The position numbers and the translations under genes were made by a program. DNA of 64,000 nt, from assembly GCF_015476335.1 (NCBI RefSeq), contig NZ_JADAQY010000005.1, positions 1 through 64,000 of the forward strand, written 5' to 3'. The first letter of the stretch is position 1. Every line of letters begins with the position of its first letter. The notes under the pieces were generated by a model. The model did not search any database. It was given only the letters and a program-made list of their open reading frames with translations, and was not told the DNA's origin. Source of the DNA: Rickettsia endosymbiont of Cardiosporidium cionae (GTDB taxonomy: Bacteria; Pseudomonadota; Alphaproteobacteria; Rickettsiales; Rickettsiaceae). Positions 18,872 through 29,366 of the stretch are shown piece after piece.

Positions 18872-19528
18872 CTAAGATATCGCAGCTTTTTTCAACTGAT
18901 CAGAAACGAAATCCCAATTTATCATATATTCTAAATATGTAGTAATATAGTCAGGCCTTCTATTACGATAATCAATATAGTAAGCATGTTCCCAGACATC
19001 ACATGCTAGAAGAGGAAAATAACTCTTATTCAAACAAATAGGAGTTTCAGCGTTAGAAGTTTTAAGTATTTCTAGTTGATTATCTACAAAAACCAACCAA
19101 GCCCAACCACTACCAAATTGGCTAAGTGCAACTTTTCTGAACTCTTCTGTAAACAGCTGGTAACTTGTGAATCTATTTTCAATTAGGTTTAATAACTCAG
19201 AGCTAGGGCTTTTCTTAACGGGAGTAATAGAACACCAAAAAAAATTATGATTCCAAATTTGTGCTGCATTATTAAATACCATAGGATCCTTCAAATATGA
19301 AATATCGATAATATTTTCTAAAGATTTATTATGATAGCTTTCATTATCTTTGATCAACTTATTCAAATTTACTACATATGCATTATGGTGCTTCCCATGG
19401 TGATAATCAAAAGTTTCTGCTGAAAAACTTTCACCAAAAGAATCCTTACTAAAAGGTAAATCCTGCAATAAAAATGGATAACAAGTTTGATTAGCTTTAT
19501 CACAATAAGAAAACTCTGAAACTACCAT
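18872..19528 (-). CDS. sodB: superoxide dismutase [Fe/Mn]
   Basis: Converts superoxide to oxygen and hydrogen peroxide in the cytoplasm. All four metal ligands are visible: His43 (DYHHGKHH), His94 (IWNHNFFW), Asp177 and His181 (CDVWEHAYY). QFGSGWAWLV supports the iron type, with the Gln of the Fe-enzyme position; metal choice is inference. The N-terminus is about 18 residues longer than usual (MVVSEFSYCDKANQTCYPF...). GAGAGGTTAGG lies just before the ATG, supporting this start. Confidence 0.96.
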   Translation of the reverse strand: MVVSEFSYCDKANQTCYPFLLQDLPFSKDSFGESFSAETFDYHHGKHHNAYVVNLNKLIKDNESYHNKSLENIIDISYLKDPMVFNNAAQIWNHNFFWCSITPVKKSPSSELLNLIENRFTSYQLFTEEFRKVALSQFGSGWAWLVFVDNQLEILKTSNAETPICLNKSYFPLLACDVWEHAYYIDYRNRRPDYITTYLEYMINWDFVSDQLKKAAIS

Positions 19529-19605
19529 CCTAACCTCTCAAATATAATTCATTAACAAAATTAATATATATACAAATAGAAAAATCAGATTACATCATTA
19601 TAATA

Positions 19606-19633
19606 ATTATAATCCTTAGAATTATCTACTCAA
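19606..19633 (-). promoter_or_regulatory. candidate sodB promoter
   Basis: On the minus strand TTGAGT (19628-19633) is followed after 16 bases by a perfect TATAAT (19606-19611), about 77 bases upstream of the sodB ATG. Confidence 0.5.
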
Positions 19634-19762
19634 CTAATGTGGAAATGCACCTTATATTAACTATAAATAAACTCAAAAATCTCTTAAATCGAATAATTTT
19701 CTAGAAACAAACATCTAGCAATGAAACAACTAGATAAATTAGCTAGATAAATAATATACAAA

Positions 19763-19839
19763 TGGGGCGAATGACCGGACTTGAACCGGTGCTTTCAGAG
19801 TCACAGTCTGACATTCTAACCAACTGAATTACACTCGCC
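19763..19839 (-). tRNA. tRNA-His (anticodon GUG)
   Basis: The cloverleaf has anticodon GTG in the loop ACTGTGACT. The extra 5' G(-1) is encoded (opposite C73), the normal identity element for histidyl-tRNA synthetase, and CCA is encoded. The acceptor stem pairs GCGAGTG with CATTCGC, including one G-U. Some other alphaproteobacteria have lost G(-1), so its presence is informative. Confidence 0.96.
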
Positions 19840-19861
19840 ATCAAGTAAATTTTATAATTAA

Positions 19862-19890
19862 ACTATAAAACCATATATAAAATCTGATAA
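19862..19890 (-). promoter_or_regulatory. candidate tRNA-His promoter
   Basis: On the minus strand TTATCA (19885-19890) and TATAGT (19862-19867) are 17 bases apart; a start near 19855 would lie about 16 bases before the tRNA. Confidence 0.4.
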
Positions 19891-20015
19891 AAACACCATA
19901 CATCAGATGTAATACCAAAAGCGAAAACACACACGCCATAGGCGAAATCTAACATAATATGCAAAAATAAACAAGTATATAAATACTCAAATATAAGACC
20001 TACAGAAATAAATTA

Positions 20016-21701
20016 CTAATAATTCATTTCTTCTATATTGACTAGAATTACAGGAGATTTCTTTAATTCTTTATAAATAAGTTTGGTTAACATATATTTG
20101 ATATAGCTATTAATTTGTATTTTTGACATATTCCTTTTAGGATCAGATTCTCTTACTGACATAGCATCTGAAATTTTATCGACAAAATACTTAATTAGAT
20201 CTGAATCATATTTTTTATCTAGTAATCCTGGGGCAATAAAGCTCGGGCGCCTTAAGATCTTAAAAAATTTATCAGTAAAAATATTGACCAGCACTATACC
20301 AGAATTCTGCATTTTAAGTCTTAACTTAAATATATCAGATGTAACAGGCAACATATAATTTCCATCTATTGCTAGATAACCATTTTTAACCTTTCCTAAT
20401 ATATTACTACCATCCATACTAATTTCTACAATATCCCCGTTAGCTACCATCACTGCATCATTCACTCCAGATGATTTAGCAATTTGTACATGTCTATGTA
20501 TATGTATAGGCTCTCCATGCACAGGTATAGAAATTTTAGGTGAAATTAACGAATACATTTTATCTAGCTCGCTTACTGAAGGATGACCTGAAACATGCAC
20601 TAGATCATCTTTTTCTGTAATAACATTAATATTTCTCCTAACCAGCTGATTAATTAAACTAAATATTTGCTTTTCATTACCCGGAATAATTTTGGATGAA
20701 AAAATTACAGTATCATTCTCATTCATAGTGATCAGCCCGTGTTTATCACTAATAATTTTATTAAATCCTGCTCTTAATTCTCCCTGGCAACCAGTGCTAA
20801 CTACTAATAACTCATTTCTAGCAAAATTCTTGATATCTTTTTCAGGTATGATAATAGAATCATAATCCAATAAATATCCAGAATTTTGAGCTGCTTGTAT
20901 CATAATATGCATACTACGACCAACAATCACCACCTTACGTTTTACAGAGCGTGCAGCGTATAATATACTATCAAGTCTTGCTATATTTGAAGCAAAAGTA
21001 GTAATAAAAATCATTGATTGACATTTTCCAATTATTTTCAATAGATTTTTTCTTACTTCGCCTTCAGACTTACTAGGGATTTTTTCAAAAACATTTGTAG
21101 AATCACAAACTAATGCTAGCACACCCCTTTTTCCGTATTCTTTCAATTTTTTTACATTGCATTTTTCTCTAATAATAGGATCACTATCAAATTTCCAATC
21201 TCCTGTATGTAATATATTACCAACCTGAGTAGAAATTAGTATCCCGTGCATTTCAGGGATAGAGTGGTTCAGATGTACCATTTCTAGAGAAAACGGCCCT
21301 AAAGTAAAAACACTATCCTCGCCAATTTCATTAATCTGGATATCAGCAGTTTTATCCTGAAAATATTTTAATTTTTCAATTAGTACATTTTTTGTAAATT
21401 TATTAGTATATATTGGTACCTGTAAACTATTCCACAAATACTGTATACCACCCAGATGATCTTCATGTGCATGAGTAATAATAATTGCCAATAAATCATC
21501 TTTATGCTCTTCTACGAAACTGATATCTGCAACAAGCATATCTACTCCTGGTAGATCTTCATTGGGGAAGCCACTTCCACAATCCACCATGATCCATTTA
21601 CCATCCAGATGATATAAATTTACATTCATACCTATTTCGTCTGTTCCACCCAAGGGGATAAATAACAATTTATCCTTAAAGTCTTTTATATTATATTCCA
21701 T
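20016..21701 (-). CDS. rnj: ribonuclease J
   Basis: Metallo-beta-lactamase/beta-CASP RNase with endonuclease and 5'-3' exonuclease activity in mRNA decay and RNA maturation. The zinc-binding motif HAHEDH is at 77-82 and HTGDWKFD follows; the beta-CASP part has CDSTNV and STGCQGE, with HVSGHPS and PVHGEP further on. The 561 residues match alphaproteobacterial RNase J. It is transcribed towards tRNA-His. Confidence 0.96.
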   Translation of the reverse strand: MEYNIKDFKDKLLFIPLGGTDEIGMNVNLYHLDGKWIMVDCGSGFPNEDLPGVDMLVADISFVEEHKDDLLAIIITHAHEDHLGGIQYLWNSLQVPIYTNKFTKNVLIEKLKYFQDKTADIQINEIGEDSVFTLGPFSLEMVHLNHSIPEMHGILISTQVGNILHTGDWKFDSDPIIREKCNVKKLKEYGKRGVLALVCDSTNVFEKIPSKSEGEVRKNLLKIIGKCQSMIFITTFASNIARLDSILYAARSVKRKVVIVGRSMHIMIQAAQNSGYLLDYDSIIIPEKDIKNFARNELLVVSTGCQGELRAGFNKIISDKHGLITMNENDTVIFSSKIIPGNEKQIFSLINQLVRRNINVITEKDDLVHVSGHPSVSELDKMYSLISPKISIPVHGEPIHIHRHVQIAKSSGVNDAVMVANGDIVEISMDGSNILGKVKNGYLAIDGNYMLPVTSDIFKLRLKMQNSGIVLVNIFTDKFFKILRRPSFIAPGLLDKKYDSDLIKYFVDKISDAMSVRESDPKRNMSKIQINSYIKYMLTKLIYKELKKSPVILVNIEEMNY

Positions 21702-22259
21702 AACAATTTATTTTATTTTTATTTATTTTATTCATATAACTAACATCTAACCCAGAAAATTTCTCGATTGAATGATTTCTACTAATCTGATAGCAAAAAT
21801 TACTATAATCAAATCCTGTATTAATCAGAACTATCTAAATAACAAGAACATTACAACTTGATCTATTTCGTATAAACTAAATATATTCAAGTCATCAATA
21901 TCTGAGATAGGTATACATAATTTATCAACAATTATTAAATGATCTAACCATACAAATAGCGTAATTTTTTATTATAAATTATCACTAAGTTATCGATTCT
22001 AAAACTATTTTGTACCTACATCACTAGTACCTAATAAAGTAATCCTTCAGTAAAAGATTAAATCAATGAACTAATCATAATTGATGATTCTTCTATCTTA
22101 TTTATTTTAATTCTACAAACAGATACCACAACCAATAAAAGGTAATAGCAAAATTTTATACTGCAATTAAATTTGCATCAAATACAGCAGTGTATTATAA
22201 TGCAGTTTTAATAGTAATACAAATACTAGTTCTTACACTTTATAGTCAAGTAACAGAAA
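21702..22259. other. 558-bp intergenic region between rnj and xseB
   Basis: AT-rich non-coding DNA between divergent genes. The only supported element is the xseB-side promoter (22173-22201). Small ORFs were looked for and none had a start site and recognisable sequence. Confidence 0.5.
22173..22201 (+). promoter_or_regulatory. candidate xseB promoter
   Basis: TTGCAT (22173-22178), a 17-base spacer and a perfect TATAAT (22196-22201), 58 bases upstream of the xseB ATG. Confidence 0.5.
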
Positions 22260-22502
22260 ATGAAAACACAAAATAATAAAATATCAAAAATGAGCTTCGA
22301 AGAAGCGCTTGAAGCACTACAAAATATCGTAAAAAATTTTGAATCTGGTAACACTACATTATTAAAAACAATTGAAGATTTTGAAAAAGCTACAGCTCTC
22401 AAAAAACACTGTCAAGATATATTAAGTAAATTTCAGTTGAAAATTCATCATATTACACAAAATCATGACAAAGAAACAAAGCTTGAAGAAATCAATTTGT
22501 AG
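22260..22502 (+). CDS. xseB: exodeoxyribonuclease VII small subunit
   Basis: The 80-residue helical partner that binds the XseA coiled coil. It carries the family pattern MSFEEALEALQNIVKNFESG followed by a second helix. The subunit is normally 60-85 residues, so this is complete. It converges on rpsT. The presence of xseA at 11214 makes a working ExoVII likely. Confidence 0.94.
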   Translation: MKTQNNKISKMSFEEALEALQNIVKNFESGNTTLLKTIEDFEKATALKKHCQDILSKFQLKIHHITQNHDKETKLEEINL

Positions 22503-22512
22503 GAAGAAAGAC

Positions 22513-22540
22513 AGCGCGGTTACAGAACCAAATCAGCGCT
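22513..22540. terminator. hairpin between convergent xseB and rpsT
   Basis: AGCGC-GGTT (22513-22521) pairs with AACC (22526-22529) and GCGCT (22536-22540), with a four-base loop and a six-base bulge. It is GC-rich in an AT-rich spacer but has no U tract. Probably a transcription end or 3'-stabilising structure. Confidence 0.4.
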
Positions 22541-22644
22541 ACCATAATAATATAACAAAGCATACATGTTTCTTACCACCACAGCTCATCAAAACAATAA
22601 AAAACTAAGACATAAATAATAGACAATGAGCCAACATTAATATT

Positions 22645-22908
22645 CTATTTACTCGCATTATTAATAGAGAGTAACTTCTTATACAGTGAACTAACCTTTC
22701 TAGCGGCGTTGTTCTGCTTAAATATATTTTTAGCTGCAGCTTTCATTATATTAGACTGAGCTATAACAAACAACTTAGATGCTTCTTCTAAATTTTGTTT
22801 ATTCACAGCTGAAATAAACTTCTTGATATATGTCAATACTTTACTACTTCTTCTTTTTCTAATCTGTTTCTTGCGTAAAGCAGATAACATATTTGAATTA
22901 ACTCCCAT
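22645..22908 (-). CDS. rpsT: 30S ribosomal protein S20
   Basis: Primary 16S rRNA-binding protein. The sequence is Lys/Arg-rich with SALRKKQIRKRRSSKVL, TYIKKFISAV and the C-terminal NNAARKVSSLYKKL, all S20-like. The start is set at ATG 22908 (MGVNSNML...); a TTG at 22923 and another ATG at 22890 are possible. It lies 15 bp after rplQ at the tail of the alpha operon, an unusual place for rpsT, which is normally elsewhere. Confidence 0.9.
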   Translation of the reverse strand: MGVNSNMLSALRKKQIRKRRSSKVLTYIKKFISAVNKQNLEEASKLFVIAQSNIMKAAAKNIFKQNNAARKVSSLYKKLLSINNASK

Positions 22909-22923
22909 CTGTACTACACTCAA

Positions 22924-23364
22924 TTACTTATTATTTAATTTAGATTTTTCTAAAGTTGTACTAGAGCTTTGGGATCTATCAGATAGACTTAACCCTTTAG
23001 CTTCAACATTTCTATCCAAGAACTCAATATAAGCCATCTTAGACATATCTCCATGACGATGCGAATCTTTGATGATTCTTGTATATCCTCCATTACGCTT
23101 TTTATAACGAACACCTAACTCAGAGAATAGCTTAGATACAGCATATTTATCGTGAATTTTTTTAGAAATATATCTAATCATATTCAAATTTTTTACTCTA
23201 GACTTAGTAACCAATTTCTCTACATATTGTCTCAATAGCTTTGCCTTAGCCAAAGTAGTTCTAATTTGTTCATGCATAATCAAAGATACTGACATATTCA
23301 TAAGCATAGCAGCCCTATGGCTACTAGTTCTGTTTAAACTTTTACTTTTCAATTTATGACGCAT
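22924..23364 (-). CDS. rplQ: 50S ribosomal protein L17
   Basis: Protein of the 50S subunit near the exit tunnel. The start MRHKLKSKSLNRTSSHRAAML corresponds to the L17 signature (MRHR-x-x-x-x-LNR-x-x-x-HR). NGGYTRIIKDSHRHGDMSKMAYIEFLDR is also typical. The 146-residue length includes a Ser/Lys-rich tail. Last classic gene of the alpha operon, 21 bp after rpoA. Confidence 0.97.
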   Translation of the reverse strand: MRHKLKSKSLNRTSSHRAAMLMNMSVSLIMHEQIRTTLAKAKLLRQYVEKLVTKSRVKNLNMIRYISKKIHDKYAVSKLFSELGVRYKKRNGGYTRIIKDSHRHGDMSKMAYIEFLDRNVEAKGLSLSDRSQSSSTTLEKSKLNNK

Positions 23365-23385
23365 ATACTATATTCTAATGATAAA

Positions 23386-24402
23386 TTATAAAATATCTTC
23401 ATATTTTTTTACTAACTCTTCGAGATTCTCAGGAGGCCATCCCGGAAGTTGCATACCCAAAGTCAAGTTATATTTTAATAATACTTCTTTTATTTCGTTT
23501 AAGGATTTTCTACCAAAATTTTGTGCTTTTAGCATTTCAGATTCAGTTTTTGTAACCAAATCACCAATATAAATAATATTATCATTCTGTAAGCAATTCT
23601 GTGATCTAACAGAAAGTTCTACATCACTTAGTCTTTTTAATAATAATGGATTAATATCTGACTTTTCTTCAACTGAAATTTTCTCTTCTACTTCATCAAA
23701 ATTAATAAAGACTTGCATCTGATCCTGCAATATTTTTGCAGCATACCCAATAGCTGATTCAGGTTCAATAGAACCATTAGTTTCAACGGTAAAAATGAGT
23801 TTATCATAATCAGTAATTTGCTTTACTCTAGTATTCTCAACTTTGTATGTAACACGCCTTACAGGACTAAACAACGCATCTATTAATATAGTATCTAATG
23901 TTGTATTAGTTTCTTCTGCTCTTGAAGAAGCTAATACATAATTTTTACCAACTTCACAAGTTAAATACATTTCTAAGGAAGCATTTTCAGCCAAATGACA
24001 TATTTTAGCATCTTTGGATACTATCACTACATTACTGTTTTCTTCAATCATTCCTGCAGTAATCACCCCTGGTCCAGAAACTTTTAATTTCAAAATTTGA
24101 GGTTCGGAAGTATGCATCTTAACAACTACAGATTTTAAATTCAATATTAAATCTACTATATCTTCCTTTACACCAGGTAGAGTGGAAAACTCATGCAATA
24201 CTCCAGGTACCCTAATTGCTGTTATAGCAGCACCCTGTAAAGAAGATAACAAAACTCTACGTAAAGCATTTCCAAAAGTCAAACCAAAACCCCTCTCTAA
24301 AGGTTCTATCACAGAGTGTACCAGATTACGATTTAGCGAATCCCTATTATACACTACGGTGGGTTTAATTAATGACTGCCAATTTTTATTTATCGATAAC
24401 AT
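23386..24402 (-). CDS. rpoA: DNA-directed RNA polymerase alpha subunit
   Basis: Dimeric assembly platform of RNA polymerase. The N-terminal domain shows [25 protein letters not shown] and [18 protein letters not shown]. The C-terminal DNA- and activator-binding domain is present ([23 protein letters not shown]). At 338 residues it is full length. It lies in the order rpsM-rpsK-rpoA-rplQ. Confidence 0.99.
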   Translation of the reverse strand: MLSINKNWQSLIKPTVVYNRDSLNRNLVHSVIEPLERGFGLTFGNALRRVLLSSLQGAAITAIRVPGVLHEFSTLPGVKEDIVDLILNLKSVVVKMHTSEPQILKLKVSGPGVITAGMIEENSNVVIVSKDAKICHLAENASLEMYLTCEVGKNYVLASSRAEETNTTLDTILIDALFSPVRRVTYKVENTRVKQITDYDKLIFTVETNGSIEPESAIGYAAKILQDQMQVFINFDEVEEKISVEEKSDINPLLLKRLSDVELSVRSQNCLQNDNIIYIGDLVTKTESEMLKAQNFGRKSLNEIKEVLLKYNLTLGMQLPGWPPENLEELVKKYEDIL

Positions 24403-24486
24403 AATATTCTTTATAAAACTATTTGACCTAATTCATCTACAAGATATAACCAAATTGGGAACATAACGACTTAAATTATAATATAC

Positions 24487-24873
24487 CTATACTCTTCTTC
24501 TTTTCGGTGGCCTTACTCCATTGTGAGGCACGGAAGAAACATCTATTATTGAAGTTACAATAAAATCCTGATTAAAAACAGCGCGCATAGCAGATTCTCT
24601 TTGAGAACCTGCTCCTTTGACTTTTATTGTAACTGTTTTCAATCCGCAAGATTTAGCCCCTATGGCTGCTTTTTCTACAGTAACCTGTGCAGCATAAGGA
24701 GTAGCCTTTTTTGCACCTTTAAATCCCTGAGCACCAGCAGTAGCAATAGTCAACACATTACCCCTAACATCAGAAAAGACAACTATAGTATTGTTAAAAG
24801 TCGCTTTGATATGCACTACACCCAAAGATATATTTTTTCTTTTTGACAAAGTCCTATTTTTTAATATATTCAT
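24487..24873 (-). CDS. rpsK: 30S ribosomal protein S11
   Basis: Protein of the 30S platform. The 128-residue sequence has [18 protein letters not shown], a central [15 protein letters not shown] and the C-terminal [13 protein letters not shown]. It is 18 bp after rpsM and 84 bp before rpoA. Confidence 0.99.
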   Translation of the reverse strand: MNILKNRTLSKRKNISLGVVHIKATFNNTIVVFSDVRGNVLTIATAGAQGFKGAKKATPYAAQVTVEKAAIGAKSCGLKTVTIKVKGAGSQRESAMRAVFNQDFIVTSIIDVSSVPHNGVRPPKRRRV

Positions 24874-24891
24874 CTATTTAATACAACATAA

Positions 24892-25260
24892 TCATTTTTT
24901 TAAAGCTATGACCTGACGCGTTTTTCCTTTTCTAGTCCTCGCATTAGAATGCGTATTTTGCCCCCTTACTGGCAAACCTCTAATATGAGCTAAACCTTGG
25001 TAAGATCTTATATCCTTTTTTTGTTTTATATTTAAGTGTACTTCCTTACGAAGATCTCCTTCTACCACAAAAGACTTCTCAATGACTGACCTAATAGCCA
25101 CTAGCTCATCATCTTTCAAATCTTTTACTCTAGAATTTTCAGAAATTCTAACCTGTTTACAAATATTTTTTGCAGCAGTTAAACCTATACCATATACGTA
25201 TGTCAAACTGATTACAACCCTCTTATTATCTGGAATATTTACACCTACAACTCTTGCCAC
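24892..25260 (-). CDS. rpsM: 30S ribosomal protein S13
   Basis: Protein of the 30S head contacting the P-site tRNA. It starts [22 protein letters not shown] and ends in the basic tail [19 protein letters not shown]. It is 122 residues, the usual length. It follows adk directly; rpmJ (L36) and infA, often found in this gap, are not present in the 61 bp. Confidence 0.99.
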   Translation of the reverse strand: MARVVGVNIPDNKRVVISLTYVYGIGLTAAKNICKQVRISENSRVKDLKDDELVAIRSVIEKSFVVEGDLRKEVHLNIKQKKDIRSYQGLAHIRGLPVRGQNTHSNARTRKGKTRQVIALKK

Positions 25261-25321
25261 AAAATACCTGATTTTTTTTCTCTAGTTAATGAAGGAAATA
25301 ATACAAAAAATTCTACCAATG

Positions 25322-25987
25322 TCAAACACTTTCTATTATACCATTTATCTCTAATGATAATTGTTCTTGTGTAAGATTAGCATTAACATTAAAACACTTC
25401 AAATATTTATGACAATAATCTAACAAAAAAGAAGTATCATTCTTGTAACTATTTACTCTATTGGTAATAGAGTAATCATTATCATCATTACGCAATATAA
25501 AATCGTTAGAATTACAATAATCACATTTATTATTAATAATTGTATTACAAAAATAACTATTGTATAATGCTCCGCATAAATTGCAAATATATCTCCCAAG
25601 AATTCTCTTCTTCAATAATTCAATAGAAATATCGAAAACCACTACTATAGGCTCAGTATCCAAAACATTCTGATTTATGAAATATTCAGCTTGCATCACT
25701 GTTCTGGGGTATCCATCTAATATGAACCCATTATTACATTTATCTGAAATAAAATGATCCATCATCAACCTATTCATCAAATCATCAGGAATCAAATTGC
25801 CATTAAGAATCTTACTATTTAACTCTTGTGATTGTAAAGAATCACTATCAATAGATCTTAAAAAACTCTTTAAAAGCTTTCCTGCAGAAAGATGTGGTAT
25901 ACTAATTTTTTTGGATAGAAGCCTCCCCTGAGTACTCTTGCCAGAGCCTGGCATACCAATAAAAATTACTATTTTTTTTGTTATCAT
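25322..25987 (-). CDS. adk: adenylate kinase
   Basis: Interconverts ATP + AMP and 2 ADP. The P-loop GMPGSGKS is at 11-18, FILDGYPRT the AMP-side motif, and [16 protein letters not shown] the LID-domain end. The LID carries C-x2-C (CNLC) and C-x2-C (CDYC), so it is the zinc-binding type. It overlaps the secY stop by four bases (ATGA), giving translational coupling. The 221 residues are full length. Confidence 0.97.
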   Translation of the reverse strand: MITKKIVIFIGMPGSGKSTQGRLLSKKISIPHLSAGKLLKSFLRSIDSDSLQSQELNSKILNGNLIPDDLMNRLMMDHFISDKCNNGFILDGYPRTVMQAEYFINQNVLDTEPIVVVFDISIELLKKRILGRYICNLCGALYNSYFCNTIINNKCDYCNSNDFILRNDDNDYSITNRVNSYKNDTSFLLDYCHKYLKCFNVNANLTQEQLSLEINGIIESV

Positions 25988-27273
25988 TTTTTTAACTTCA
26001 TTTTCTTAATCAGATTTTCATATTTAGAGCTGAAAAGATATGTTTGAATCTGCGTTAAACTATCCAATACAACATTGACTACTATTAAAAAACTGGTCCC
26101 CCCAAGAGCAAAAGCAATTGAATAATTGTTCATTAATAATTCAGGTACAACACAAATAAATGATAAATATACAGAACCAATTGTAGTTAATTTTTTTAAT
26201 AAATGATTAAAATAATTCATAGTACTAGCACCTGGCCTAATACCAAGTATATATGCACCTTGCTTTTTTAAATTTTGCGCTACATCCTCTGCATTGAAAA
26301 CAATTTGCGTATAAAAAAAACTAAAAAAGACTATCATTATAATATATAGCATTATGAATAATGGTTTACCATGACCTAGATAATTTGATATGAAAGATGT
26401 GATGCCTGGTTTATTAGCACTGAAATTAGCAATGGTAGTAGGAAATAGCAACACAGAGCTAGCAAAAATAGGAGGTATTACCCCAGACGTATTCAATTTT
26501 AGTGGCATATGAGTAGATTCTCCACCATATAATTTATTACCCATTTGTCTTTTGGGATAAAAAACTAAAACTTTTCTATGAGCTTTTTCAAAAAACACTA
26601 TAATTGCTATCATTAACAACACTCCTAGAAATATCAGAACCACGACATACCCACCCATCATGCCCTTTCTTGATAATTCAAAAATATTAATCATAGCACT
26701 AGGTAAACCTGAAATAATACCTATGAATATAATTAATGAAGTACCATTACCTATACCTCTAGAAGATATCTGTTCACCCAACCACATCAAAAACACTGTA
26801 CCTACTATTAAAGTAGTAATAGTAGAAAACCTAAACATACTAATATCAATTACTATAACTGAACCATAAGGCTCAGACATAGATTCCAAACCTAAAGTGA
26901 TGGCATATGCTTGAAATCCTGCAAATATTACCGTTAAATATCTTGAAATTTGGCTTAACTTTTTTCTACTAGCTTCTCCATCTTTTTTTAGATCTGATAA
27001 CGGTTTATACGTAATTGTTAATAATTGTACAACTATAGAGGCAGTAATATACGGCATTATTGCTAAAGCAAATATAGACATTCTACCTAAAGAACCACCA
27101 GACAACATATTAAACATCCCAAGTATACCCTGCTGATGCCGTTCTGCAATTTGATATAATACATTCGAATCCAAACCCGGTACAGGCACAAAAGCCCCTA
27201 TTCTATATATCAATAGTATAAATAAAGTAAAGAGAATCCTGCTAATTAAATCATGTTTATTATTCTTTTGCAT
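25984..27273 (-). CDS. secY: preprotein translocase subunit SecY
   Basis: Channel subunit of the Sec translocon, 429 residues with ten membrane spans. Visible family stretches are [24 protein letters not shown]-type sequence ([15 protein letters not shown]), [14 protein letters not shown] and [29 protein letters not shown]. The position between rplO and adk is canonical for the spc operon. Confidence 0.99.
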   Translation of the reverse strand: MQKNNKHDLISRILFTLFILLIYRIGAFVPVPGLDSNVLYQIAERHQQGILGMFNMLSGGSLGRMSIFALAIMPYITASIVVQLLTITYKPLSDLKKDGEASRKKLSQISRYLTVIFAGFQAYAITLGLESMSEPYGSVIVIDISMFRFSTITTLIVGTVFLMWLGEQISSRGIGNGTSLIIFIGIISGLPSAMINIFELSRKGMMGGYVVVLIFLGVLLMIAIIVFFEKAHRKVLVFYPKRQMGNKLYGGESTHMPLKLNTSGVIPPIFASSVLLFPTTIANFSANKPGITSFISNYLGHGKPLFIMLYIIMIVFFSFFYTQIVFNAEDVAQNLKKQGAYILGIRPGASTMNYFNHLLKKLTTIGSVYLSFICVVPELLMNNYSIAFALGGTSFLIVVNVVLDSLTQIQTYLFSSKYENLIKKMKLKK

Positions 27274-27348
27274 AACCTACAAAAATCCTAACCCACGTTA
27301 CATACATATATAAAAATAAATACTATTAGTCTAATATAACCATATTAA

Positions 27349-27822
27349 CTAAAGCTTCCCCTGATTACGAAGCACACAAGCACCACCAAGATCTACTATA
27401 AGTTTTTTAGCTGCCTTAGACACAAAATCTACAGATACAGAAATTTTGTATTCAAAACTATTTAAACCCAAAAGAAGCTTGACAGGCGACTTATTACTAG
27501 GCTTGATCAGATTACAATCAATCAAAGATTGGACATTAATTTCCTTTTTAATATCCAATCTGTTTTTCTCAATTAACATCTTAATTGTATCCAATGTTAC
27601 AATTTTTATGGCCTTATAATGAGAAAAAAAACCAACCTTAGGTAATCTTCTAATTAATGGTGTTTGACCACCCTCAGTTTTAATACTAACACCAGAACGT
27701 GACTTCTGACCTTTAGCACCCCTTCCACAAGTTTTACCTAAGCCACTACCTATTCCTCTACCCAACCTTTTTCTCACATTTTTATTGACTACAACATTTT
27801 GTAGCACATCTCTAATTCGCAT
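27349..27822 (-). CDS. rplO: 50S ribosomal protein L15
   Basis: Late-assembly 50S protein. [24 protein letters not shown] is the glycine/basic signature; the C-terminal globular part ([19 protein letters not shown]) follows. It comes 62 bp after rpsE; L30 (rpmD), usually found in that gap, is absent. Confidence 0.98.
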   Translation of the reverse strand: MRIRDVLQNVVVNKNVRKRLGRGIGSGLGKTCGRGAKGQKSRSGVSIKTEGGQTPLIRRLPKVGFFSHYKAIKIVTLDTIKMLIEKNRLDIKKEINVQSLIDCNLIKPSNKSPVKLLLGLNSFEYKISVSVDFVSKAAKKLIVDLGGACVLRNQGKL

Positions 27823-27884
27823 AAATCGACACCACTAACAATTAATCTAATATTAAAATAAATATCAAAACAAAACAATAACCA

Positions 27885-28376
27885 TTAACTCAGCAATTGA
27901 TTTGCTTTACGAATTTTAACAGCTTTTGCAGAATTTAACTTCGATAGTGCATCAAAGGTAGCAGAAATCATGGTATTTTTATTACACGACCCCAAAGATT
28001 TTGCTACGATATCCTCTATACCCAAAGAGGCAAAAACCGCTCTCATAGCTCCTCCAGCGATTATACCTGTGCCTGGCACTGCGCTCCTTAACAAAACACT
28101 TGCAGCTCCTGATTTTCCTATCACATCATGTGGGATAGTACGATTATTGTATAATGCAATTTTCACGATATTTTTTTTTGCTTCTTTTCTAGCTTTAGTA
28201 CGAGCTTGCGATATTTCTTTAGCTTTACCATTACCATAACCCACTTTACCTTTAGTGTCACCAACCACTACTATAGAAGAGAAGGAAAAATTTCTTCCAC
28301 CTTTTACCACTTTAGTTACACGATTAATATCAACTAAATATTCAACTAAGTTATCACTATTTTCATTTTCCGACAT
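27885..28376 (-). CDS. rpsE: 30S ribosomal protein S5
   Basis: 30S protein involved in decoding accuracy and mRNA unwinding. The double-stranded-RNA-binding part reads [18 protein letters not shown] followed by [13 protein letters not shown], and the C-terminal domain has [20 protein letters not shown]. The 163 residues are normal. Part of the spc operon. Confidence 0.99.
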   Translation of the reverse strand: MSENENSDNLVEYLVDINRVTKVVKGGRNFSFSSIVVVGDTKGKVGYGNGKAKEISQARTKARKEAKKNIVKIALYNNRTIPHDVIGKSGAASVLLRSAVPGTGIIAGGAMRAVFASLGIEDIVAKSLGSCNKNTMISATFDALSKLNSAKAVKIRKANQLLS

Positions 28377-28422
28377 ATCTTTCTAATATATTGTGATATA
28401 AATAAAATTACATAGATTTTAA

Positions 28423-28791
28423 TTAAAATGCTAATGCCTTTCTAACTGTATCTGCAAATGCTTTAATTACTCCGTGGTACCTATAACCGGATTTATCAAA
28501 AACAACAGATTTTATACTATGAGTTTGAGCCTGACTAATAAATAATTCACCTAACTTCACGGCACAGTCAATATTTGAATAATTTTTATTTGTCTTTTCG
28601 TACATACTTCTAATAGCCTTACTATTAGTGGATACAGATAAAATAACCCTTGAAGTTTCCTGATCTATAACTTGAGCATAAAGATGCCTAGAAGATTTAA
28701 AAATAGATAACCTATCCCTCTTAGTAATAGATTTAATTTTATCTCTAACCCTATATTTTCTTCTATTAAATCCTATTTTACTTTTTAACAT
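28423..28791 (-). CDS. rplR: 50S ribosomal protein L18
   Basis: 5S rRNA-binding protein of 122 residues. The basic N-terminus (RRKYRVRDKIKS), RLSIFKSSRHLYAQVIDQ and the C-terminal FDKSGYRYHGVIKAFADTVRKALAF are typical. It is placed between rplF and rpsE. Confidence 0.98.
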   Translation of the reverse strand: MLKSKIGFNRRKYRVRDKIKSITKRDRLSIFKSSRHLYAQVIDQETSRVILSVSTNSKAIRSMYEKTNKNYSNIDCAVKLGELFISQAQTHSIKSVVFDKSGYRYHGVIKAFADTVRKALAF

Positions 28792-28812
28792 AACAACAAA
28801 TTATTTAGTAAA

Positions 28813-29349
28813 TTATTTAGTTTTTCTAGTTTCTTTTCTTTCGATGTACTCTCCTTTACGCGATATTCCTTTGCCTTTATAGGGTTCACTAGGTCTCTGA
28901 AACTTTATAAGAGCTACATACTGCCCCAATTTTTCCTTATCAGCAGATTTTACCACAACAATATTAGGTTTAGGAACTAATATTGTTAAATAATCCGGTA
29001 TAACAATTTTAGTACTGTGACTTTTACCCAACGATAAGTTAAGATATCCTTCTTGTAATATGGCTCTATAACCTACTCCCTTAATTTCAAGTTCTGTAGA
29101 GAATCCTTGGCTAACGCCCAACACCATAGAATTAATTATGCTCCTAGCAGTACCGCTCATAGCTTTAGCAAAATTGCTATTATCCGCAGCTACAATTTTT
29201 ATTAAGTTATTAACATAAGAAATATCAACAGCACGTCCAAAAGCCTTAGTAACTCTACCTACAGGGCCTATACAAGTGATATTACCATGTTCTAAATTAA
29301 CAGTTACAGAATCCGGAACTATAACAGGAACTTTAGCTATTCTAGACAT
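28813..29349 (-). CDS. rplF: 50S ribosomal protein L6
   Basis: Binds 23S rRNA near the GTPase-associated region. It is 178 residues with GVSQGFSTELEIKGVGYRA and the C-terminal signature PSEPYKGKGISRKGEYI. spc operon order rpsH-rplF-rplR is conserved. Confidence 0.99.
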   Translation of the reverse strand: MSRIAKVPVIVPDSVTVNLEHGNITCIGPVGRVTKAFGRAVDISYVNNLIKIVAADNSNFAKAMSGTARSIINSMVLGVSQGFSTELEIKGVGYRAILQEGYLNLSLGKSHSTKIVIPDYLTILVPKPNIVVVKSADKEKLGQYVALIKFQRPSEPYKGKGISRKGEYIERKETRKTK

Positions 29350-29366
29350 CCTACTACCTAACTTCT

